Source: Parachlamydiales bacterium (GTDB lineage: Bacteria; Chlamydiota; Chlamydiia; Chlamydiales; SM23-39). From it: DNA of 18,709 bases. Under the pieces are notes generated by a model, which ran no database searches, was not told where the DNA came from, and worked only from the letters and a program-made list of their open reading frames with translations. The first letter of the stretch is position 1, and each line of letters starts with the position of its first letter. This document shows, one piece after another, positions 14,601-18,709 of the stretch. The translations under genes and the position numbers were made by a program. The stretch lies in NCBI GenBank assembly GCA_003151315.1, contig PLXF01000044.1:3544-22252 (forward strand). The letters run 5' to 3'.

Positions 14601-16256
14601 AAGACAAGAAAAGTAGGAAATGTCAAGAAGCGGTTTCTTGATATGCATTTCCAAGTCCCGGGGGAACTGCCATTTTCATTAGTCCGCACGTACAATTCGT
14701 TTTCGGACGACGATTCGGGTATGGGGATTGGGTGGTCGATTGCCAATCACCATCTCAGTTTTCCTTTCGCAAAAGCCAATTATTTCTACACAGAAGCTCG
14801 TCATGTTTTAAATCTTTACCCTGAGATCTATGTGTTGGAGCAGGGGCATCAATTTAGATACAAGCCCATCGGGGCAGATACGGAAATGCGTCCTATTTAT
14901 CAGGCTGATAACAAGGACGTCCTCTTGAAGGAACTAGAAGATGGGTCTTTCATCATGATCAAAGATGGGAAAATTCTTTTGAGTTTCAATAAGCGGGGGG
15001 ATGTTTTAAGCGAGTCCGACGGCAAGTTTGCCAAAATCGATTACAGATATGAAAGTGATCAGCTTTCCTCTATTTCTCATTCTTGCGGTCTTGAGATCCA
15101 ATTTGAATACAAAGGCGACCGACTTGTCAAAGCCATCGGGCCAGGGAAGAAAGTAATCGAGTATTCATACGCAGAAAATGGGCAGTTAGCGAGGGTTCAT
15201 GATCAACAAGGAACAGTCGCTTCGTTCTCTTACGATTCCGATAAAAATTTGACCCAAATTTTGAACGGCGAAGAGGTTGCTATTTTTGATGCTTCCTATG
15301 ATCTTTACCATAGGGCGATTAGTCTGGAGGAGAATGGGATCTCCTCGGAAAACTCTTATAGTCTTAAGAATCGGACGATGGAGGTCACGGCCGGGACGCT
15401 AACGACCAGTAATCAATTCGACTCGTCTTACAGGCTTACCGAATGTACAGATTCGCTCAACCGCAGGATAAAGCTTTCATACGATCCTCTCAGCGGCAAA
15501 GTTTCTTCATTTAATGACAGCTCTGGCAATGAGTACGTCAATGAATACGACCAAAAAGGTCGGCTCATCAAAGTGACAAATCCGGAGGGGAATCAGAAAC
15601 GGTTTTGGTATTGTTCCAATGGTCGGCTTGGAGCCGTTCTCGACGCTCTTGGCAAGGGAATTGTTTATCAATACGATGCCCAAGGACACATAACCAAGGT
15701 TGCGGAAGGAGCTTCTCTGGTCATTGACGACCCCGATAAATGGGAATTTACATGCCCGCTAATGTTCATTTCCGAATTTACGTATGACCCTGCGGCCGGG
15801 TTCCTTAAATCAGTGTCAAAGGCTGGGCGTCTAATTCGAGAATTTTCCTACGATTCTAGAGGGCAGCTCAAATCTTCCGTCGATCAATCTGGGTACGCTT
15901 TGTCTAGAATCTATGATGATCGAGGCAGGTTGGTTACAATCAGTGATTCCCAAAACGAACTGGTCACATATTCGTATGATGATAGGGATCGTGTGCTAGT
16001 GGCATCGCTCCTTTCTGGTAAGGTCTGTTATTCTTATGATAAAGGCGGGCGCATTTCCAAAATCACCGATCCGAACGGTCGCGCTACCTTTTTCAAGTAT
16101 GATGAAATAGGCGATCTCGTTGAAGTGAGGGACGCTGAAAATGGAATTACCCGATATGAATACAACTCTTCTCATAAATTGATTCGAGTCGTTTTCCCAA
16201 ATCAGACTGAAAAAACGTTTATTTACGACTCTTTGAATCGGGTTTCAGCTGCGTAA
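11616..16256 (+). CDS. permuted RHS/YD-repeat protein
   Basis: A 1546-residue exported RHS protein. I chose the GTG at 11616 (MKFIALIVLSIPLILFGDS, a clean signal peptide) over the GTG three codons upstream. Residues about 20-415 hold some 14 YD repeats. About 417-481 is the RHS-associated core (GLIYLRNRYYDPEIGRFISP, then NPINFNDPLGL), normally followed only by a short toxin. Here 482-1000 is a large variable region. It includes FGHGFWIF (H504) and GNCIDG (C568), possibly a cysteine-hydrolase-like tip. Then comes an RHS N-terminal-type segment (LPFSLVRTYNSF, 1018-1029; GMGIGWS) and about 17 more YD repeats to the end. The frame has no internal stop, so the protein is probably made. Confidence 0.85.
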   Translation: MKFIALIVLSIPLILFGDSEFVYDAFSNLRKKQFQNGDYLALEYDSCNRPVKISATGESSVHFKYDANGNCVEVLDGQGTIKYSYDALNRVVGVTHPSLGSVGYSYNPQGQLSAILYPNRSIVQYVYDSSGRLSVVISPQGIVRYSYHSASNTLSRIILPTGSTTDFTYDSSRRVASIAHKKSNGKLIQAFYYEYDPKGNITKAISEEASQKKATVYSYDNLDRLLAVESGDGFEKFSYDAFGNRLSRETAGGTVLYEYDRNNRLIQAGGIKFEYDENGNLIRKTSPNKTSIYIYDSKENLIEYRDGKNVVQYAYDAVGRRISKTLNGKTTFYINHILTSSTQVLLEVDEEKRVQAEYVYGLGRISGALEGDLSYYLADNLDGNVAALQDKSQAVKASYKYDSFGCPRADSSSSPGRFLFAGEDYEAETGLIYLRNRYYDPEIGRFISPDPIFGSIMDPQALNPYVYANNNPINFNDPLGLKSATAVVYPPGAVGPDGKSMFGHGFWIFERDGAGPPDDIGRYPDGPHHNDPILPGSVSYTWPATDAQIDQILCDACRGRYWGVTGNCIDGIERGLKVLGVPHPSFSVLGISWPAKAVHWIESLNGRSDYRDAVQQAKNFVWDPDHQSLPGPVQVPLIQDPRVSGTPLSTQEADLGGVSLNKAAQFMGSITDIMGAVYDPDAGQIILLGESNKALPPMDFDDLAVAVRAIYGLGGHAPEDPGISIDWNEENTKKVKKEKYDRLSPMPVRYLGRTANTRFGQTLFEADRLLKCLTLGMDNISKSPLLVPISGYQSLPFLYSHAKKYHEPGIMTRMWFVPKDISLVESPDGTAMAFSKAEIEVMTENKFQGRLVNDPIADSFARHFTSHFDEFSEHYPVLQDLKHLGKVSAVVKWIKQNNIPFDLSIFENYEPVSFATPCQTPATCGYGIFGGKIFISVGGVTFHFDENNFHRIKSETAESLKEMATLQKPSDDSLIWDFADRGSGRILTAVAQPLYKTRKVGNVKKRFLDMHFQVPGELPFSLVRTYNSFSDDDSGMGIGWSIANHHLSFPFAKANYFYTEARHVLNLYPEIYVLEQGHQFRYKPIGADTEMRPIYQADNKDVLLKELEDGSFIMIKDGKILLSFNKRGDVLSESDGKFAKIDYRYESDQLSSISHSCGLEIQFEYKGDRLVKAIGPGKKVIEYSYAENGQLARVHDQQGTVASFSYDSDKNLTQILNGEEVAIFDASYDLYHRAISLEENGISSENSYSLKNRTMEVTAGTLTTSNQFDSSYRLTECTDSLNRRIKLSYDPLSGKVSSFNDSSGNEYVNEYDQKGRLIKVTNPEGNQKRFWYCSNGRLGAVLDALGKGIVYQYDAQGHITKVAEGASLVIDDPDKWEFTCPLMFISEFTYDPAAGFLKSVSKAGRLIREFSYDSRGQLKSSVDQSGYALSRIYDDRGRLVTISDSQNELVTYSYDDRDRVLVASLLSGKVCYSYDKGGRISKITDPNGRATFFKYDEIGDLVEVRDAENGITRYEYNSSHKLIRVVFPNQTEKTFIYDSLNRVSAA

Positions 16257-16307
16257 TGACAGGGAAAATGAGTTTTTGACGAAGATTCGGAAGGAAATAT
16301 AGTAAGT
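16257..16307 (+). pseudogene. RHS YD-repeat remnant after the RHS stop
   Basis: In the same frame as the RHS gene, after stops at 16254, 16257 and 16269, the bases 16272-16307 read VFDEDSEGNIVS. This fits a YD-repeat (YDxxGN) and runs straight into the ATG of the next gene. A short stretch in the neighbouring frame (RNDRENEFL) also looks coding. So the RHS gene once extended further and was cut by point mutations or small indels. Confidence 0.5.
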
Positions 16308-16790
16308 ATGAAATATGCATTAGTAAATCACGAATTCCAAGAGGCTCAACCACGACTTCCTGGCACATGCCCATGCTGCGATAGTCCAGTTATACCGAAA
16401 TGTGGGAGGGTGAGAAAGCCGTATTGGGCTCACAAGAGCAAACAAATGTGTAATTCGGGTAAGGAATCTGAAACCGAATGGCACCGCGCATGGAAAGATC
16501 ACTTTCCTAAAGAGTGGCAGGAGGTTATTCATGTTGCGGAAAATGGTCAGAAACACAGAGCTGATGTGAAGACTGATCAAGGCTATGCGATTGAGTTTCA
16601 GCATTCTCCTATCGAAATCGAAGAACGCCAATCCCGAGAAAATTTTTACAAAAAGATGGTTTGGATTGCGATGGCACAAGATTATCGAGAGATAAAAATA
16701 AATTTATGGAAGCGAGGTGGTCGGAGCCGAGGGGTAGCCAAATGGGGCTTGAAGGAGTACGAAATCATTTTTCTGAGAGTGCTTTGTTAA
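16308..16790 (+). CDS. CoiA-like nuclease, N-terminal part (frameshifted)
   Basis: A 160-residue ORF matching the first part of the competence-protein CoiA-like family. It starts MKYALVNHEF, carries a Cys cluster (CPCCD at 21-25, KCG at 31-33), YWAHKSKQMC, the ETEWHRAWKDHFPKEWQE block (55-72), then HRADVKTDQGYAIEFQHSPI with D86, E96 and Q98. Those three fit a PD-(D/E)xK nuclease core. After about KMVWI (residue 120) the similarity stops and reappears one base back in another frame, so the last 40 residues are out-of-frame sequence. The ribosome binding site is weak (AGGAAA, 11 bases away). Truncation probably removes function. Confidence 0.75.
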   Translation: MKYALVNHEFQEAQPRLPGTCPCCDSPVIPKCGRVRKPYWAHKSKQMCNSGKESETEWHRAWKDHFPKEWQEVIHVAENGQKHRADVKTDQGYAIEFQHSPIEIEERQSRENFYKKMVWIAMAQDYREIKINLWKRGGRSRGVAKWGLKEYEIIFLRVLC

Positions 16791-17182
16791 GGGATTGGAA
16801 CGACAGTCGTGTTCCCGTGTTTTTTGATTTTGGGGAAGAGGTGCTTTGGTGTCTTTGGCCGAAAATCTATGTGAAAGACAATTTGATCAGAATTACACAA
16901 TTGCTGGAGCAAGAAGGAATGCACCTTGGCAAAAAAATGGATATCAGCAAGTTCTTGCGTTGGAAAGTAATTGAGGGAGGATATGTCTTTAGAGTTGAGC
17001 GTAAAGCATTGATTTGTATGTTGCAGGCAGATCATTTTGAGGCGGCATGTCAAGGCTGGGGCAAGACGATTGCAGAATATGATAATCATCTGAATGTGCA
17101 GTCAGTATTGAAGGAAGTGCAGAGTCAAAATGCCAACTATGCCAATTATCGGCCTCAACGAGGGCAGAGCGCGCGTTTGTAG
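16661..17182 (+). pseudogene. CoiA-like nuclease, C-terminal part in the -1 frame
   Basis: This frame continues the CoiA-like protein: DGTRLSRDKNKF takes up the sequence expected after KMVWI, and SALLRDWNDSRVPVFFDFG followed by LWCLWPK is the conserved end of that family. It runs to a stop at 17180-17182 with an extra tail (ANYANYRPQRGQSARL). There is no ribosome binding site. Restoring one base near 16668 would give one protein of about 290 residues from 16308 to 17182. I treat the pair as one broken gene. Confidence 0.7.
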
Positions 17183-17316
17183 TTTTGTATGAGGGCCAAA
17201 TGTGGGTACTTGGGTTTCTGGACAGATACAGCTTTAAAAATGGGAAACTCTCATCAGAAAGAATAACTTTTCTTGAAAATATGCCTGGATGGGTTTGGGG
17301 CAAAGAAAGCTCATGA
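17182..17316 (+). pseudogene. C-terminal remnant of a helicase-associated (HA) domain
   Basis: The frame reads MWVLGFLDRYSFKNGKLSSE followed by RITFLENMPGWVWGKESS and a TGA at 17314-17316. The ending L-x-x-ERIxxLExxPGWxW is the typical close of helicase-associated domains, which occur in tandem in large island helicases. Only one incomplete unit is left and no start is visible. It directly abuts the CoiA-like remnant. Confidence 0.55.
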
Positions 17317-17334
17317 TCATCTCTTTGCCCCAAA
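17294..17334. terminator. 13-bp perfect hairpin
   Basis: TTTGGGGCAAAGA (17294-17306) pairs perfectly with TCTTTGCCCCAAA (17322-17334) around a 15-base loop. It overlaps the end of the HA remnant. There is no T-run after it, so it is not a classic Rho-independent terminator, but it could stop transcription in either direction or stabilise a 3' end. Confidence 0.45.
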
Positions 17335-17578
17335 AATTGTCATCGAGCCCTTAATAGCCCTGCTTTCCGGGCCTTCCTCCTAGAGAAATGGATAACGAAA
17401 AATGCCGGACTATTGCCGGAGTAGCCAATGTCCGGCCTTTGAAGTGGATTGACCTCAGTTACCACTATTTCCTGGAATAAATCAGATTTTCCCTATACAC
17501 TTTGGCAAGCAAAGGTGATTTAAGGTCATCTAAAGAACTGGTTTGAAGCGGCTTTGCAGGTCTGAAAATCCTTGTGTC
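17317..17578. other. non-coding stretch before the right attachment repeat
   Basis: No gene is seen. It contains the 26-base repeat shared with 46-71 (17404-17429). That repeat is also part of a hairpin, GCCGGAC (17404-17410) with GTCCGGC (17430-17436). AGAACTGG at 17534-17541 is the exact reverse complement of CCAGTTCT inside the att core (17591-17598). The last 25 or so bases resemble the anticodon region of tRNA-Phe. Confidence 0.5.
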
Positions 17579-17603
17579 GCTGGTTCGATTCCAGTTCTGG
17601 CCA
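17551..17603 (+). pseudogene. tRNA-Phe-like 3' remnant
   Basis: The anticodon loop CTGAAAA (anticodon GAA), the TCGC variable region and the T-arm follow the normal order of bacterial tRNA-Phe, ending GGCCA. The anticodon stem (CAGGT with TCCTT) has mismatches at its top and bottom pairs. The expected 5' acceptor strand and D-arm are absent at the right distance, near 17531. It is therefore a degenerate copy left by integration and not a working tRNA. Confidence 0.6.
17579..17603 (+). repeat. right attachment repeat (att), identical to 1-25
   Basis: All 25 bases match the left copy, covering the T-arm and 3' acceptor strand of the tRNA. Together they bound a 17,578-base unit containing the integrase, as expected of crossover repeats made by a tyrosine recombinase. 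Confidence 0.75.
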
Positions 17604-17645
17604 TCCCTACAGAAAAATAGGAAAAAAGGCAGGTCAAAACTACGC

Positions 17646-17785
17646 CTCTTGCCGGAGCGTATCGCAAATTCAGCTGAGTTTGCAATTTCCTTAGATCACC
17701 CAAAACAGACCTTCAATATTTTTTTTGAAGATCGCTTTGGAGTGTCGATTGCGTTAGATTTGCGTTAATCACGTTAACACTCCTT
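17646..17785 (+). repeat. attachment-arm repeat, copy 2 (no integrase follows)
   Basis: This repeats the blocks found at 31-171 in the same order: CTCTTGCCGGAG (17646), the 22-base block beginning CAATTTCC (17683-17704), TTTGGAGTGTCGATT (17736-17750) and ACACTCCTT (17777-17785). It follows the right tRNA copy just as copy 1 follows the left one. No integrase follows here. From 17786 to 17940 I see only AT-rich sequence with no clear promoter. Confidence 0.6.
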
Positions 17786-17940
17786 ATAGGTCACTATAAA
17801 GCAGGCTAAAAGATCAGAGGGTCGTAGGACTATTGATCTTGATGCCGCTTATAATTGAACCTTTGCGACAGGAACTATAAACGGATTATCTTTTTTTAAA
17901 TTGGGTGTAGAATATTATATCGGGGACCGATGAGGCTGTT

Positions 17941-18522
17941 ATGAGTATGCGATTACAGGATGCGATAAATCATGCTAAAACATTCGCGGAATTGCTCCCG
18001 ATTGCCGAGCAACTTGAGGTGAAGCTCTCCTTTTGGGGAAGGCAATATATAATAGCGAAGGATAAAAGCACCTCCATTTGGATTGGATCGGTTCCCGTTT
18101 GCGCTCTCGTAGATCGCACTCAGGAAATAATTCATGAAAAGAACTTTTACCGGCATAATTATCCCGAAAGACACGAATCTGAATTGTTAGATATTCAAGT
18201 TAATCGAATTTATTCCATGGGCACGGCCAATCTAAATAATTCAAATATAATCACAAGGATAATTCGAGCAATTACACTTTTTTTTTGCTGGCTTTTTTGT
18301 ATAAAATCCTTGTATTACAAGGATCATCAATTCGAGTGGAATGGCGACATCGGTAGTATAGTTGGTTTAGATGGTCATATTTTGGCGCAGCCAGAGCAAA
18401 AGTTTGCGCCAATTCCAAAGGCTGGAAAGATAGTTATACCTAGTCGCTTGTTGCCTGATGGTACTAGCATCACCGTATACGAAGCTCGGCCAAGGACTTT
18501 GAAAAAGAGCGTTGTTGCATAA
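17941..18522 (+). CDS. hypothetical protein with one membrane segment
   Basis: A 193-residue protein of no recognised family. Its ATG has GAGG five bases upstream. Residues 1-25 form a charged amphipathic helix region (LQDAINHAKTFAELLPIAEQL), then a beta-rich part (KLSFWGRQYIIAKDKSTSIW). One strong hydrophobic segment lies at about 103-122 (IITRIIRAITLFFCWLFCIK). The C-terminal part has a phosphosugar-like GSIVGLDGHI stretch and a KIVIPSRLLPDGT strand pair. The stop TAA at 18520 is followed in the same frame by 35 open codons to a TGA at 18630, so the gene may once have been longer. It lies outside the right att copy. Confidence 0.7.
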   Translation: MSMRLQDAINHAKTFAELLPIAEQLEVKLSFWGRQYIIAKDKSTSIWIGSVPVCALVDRTQEIIHEKNFYRHNYPERHESELLDIQVNRIYSMGTANLNNSNIITRIIRAITLFFCWLFCIKSLYYKDHQFEWNGDIGSIVGLDGHILAQPEQKFAPIPKAGKIVIPSRLLPDGTSITVYEARPRTLKKSVVA

Positions 18523-18630
18523 ATAGCTGCGGATAAGGTTCTCGATAAATTGGTTACAGCTCGGCTTCCAAATCAAATAACAGAAGCGATCGAGACCATT
18601 AATGGAATCCTCGACAAAATGGATTGTTGA
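18523..18630 (+). pseudogene. in-frame open extension after the stop of the preceding gene
   Basis: Continuing in the frame of 17941-18522 past its TAA gives IAADKVLDKLVTARLPNQIT and then EAIETINGILDKMDC with a TGA at 18628-18630. The composition is that of an amphipathic helical protein. No start codon with a ribosome binding site is visible at its beginning. This suggests a former C-terminal domain cut off by a nonsense mutation, or rarely read through. Confidence 0.4.
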
Positions 18631-18650
18631 CCGGGGATGGCATAAAATCG

Positions 18651-18709
18651 CCTCGCTAGAAGTCCTAGGATCGAGGAGTGCGAGGTAAACAACTCCCGCC
18701 TAAAGGCGG
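18651..18709. terminator. hairpins at the end of the window
   Basis: CCTCGC (18651-18656) can pair with GCGAGG (18680-18685). At the very end CCGCC-TAAA-GGCGG (18696-18709) forms a short GC-rich hairpin that is probably a terminator. Any T-run would lie beyond the window. Confidence 0.4.

Noticed and set aside
16649..16655. Programmed -1 frameshift site in the CoiA-like gene
   Set aside because: C AAA AAG lacks the first A of the efficient A AAA AAG heptamer and no clear downstream stem was found, so a disabling deletion is simpler.
17524..17603. A complete tRNA-Phe gene at the right end
   Set aside because: The anticodon loop and T-arm are recognisable, but the anticodon stem has two mismatches and neither the 5' acceptor strand GGCCAGA nor a D-arm is found at the proper distance.
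18505..18525. Insertion-sequence end resembling GTTGTTGCATAAAT
   Set aside because: It resembles IS5-group ends I remember, but there is no transposase, no opposite end and no target duplication, and the reading frame continues across it.

Overview
This window looks like an integrative element of about 17.6 kb sitting in a tRNA gene of a Gram-negative bacterium. The host looks to me like a host-associated lineage such as an environmental chlamydia, but nothing in the window proves this and I hold it with low confidence. Base composition is moderately AT-rich. Positions 1-25 are the last 25 bases of a tRNA (T-arm plus 3' acceptor strand). The same 25 bases recur at 17579-17603, where the preceding bases still resemble the anticodon region of tRNA-Phe(GAA). 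A tyrosine recombinase gene starts 226 bases inside the left copy, the usual layout of a tRNA-targeting island.

Left (replication and mobility) block, all on the plus strand: integrase (252-1307), an unknown 279-residue protein overlapping it (1300-2139), a small excisionase-like winged-helix protein (about 2280-2498), and a large Toprim/DUF3987-type primase (2491-5154). Next comes a repeat-rich stretch (5195-5520) with many copies of TGTAGA/TCTACA, a candidate replication origin, followed by four small coupled genes (5544-6635) that end with a helical protein and a Cys-rich HGG-motif protein. No capsid, tail or conjugation genes are seen. The block therefore resembles a satellite or P4-like element that replicates itself but depends on something else for transfer.

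Middle (regulation and DNA-cutting) block: a minus-strand two-TM membrane protein, an AT-rich divergent promoter region with a tandem 15-bp repeat and an 18-bp palindrome, and an XRE regulator. These are followed by a convergent multi-domain phage HNH-like protein and an Mrr-like restriction endonuclease. A short remnant of a P1B-type (copper) ATPase C-terminus lies at 10172-10270.

Right (RHS) block: a four-gene operon (10332-16256) of a tiny exported protein, a polytopic membrane protein, a single-anchor extracytoplasmic protein and a 1546-residue RHS protein. The RHS protein is arranged unusually: YD repeats, RHS core and variable tip region come first, then an RHS N-terminal-type segment and a second set of YD repeats. 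It reads like a circular permutation of a normal RHS protein. After its stop, RHS-like coding remnants run in the same frame directly into a CoiA-like nuclease gene, which is itself split by a -1 frameshift at about 16668. A helicase-associated-domain remnant and a 13-bp-stem hairpin close the block.

Beyond the right tRNA copy, about 140 bases resemble the sequence just inside the left copy, suggesting tandem or sequential insertions at the same tRNA. A single unknown gene (17941-18522, with an in-frame open extension after its stop) ends the window.
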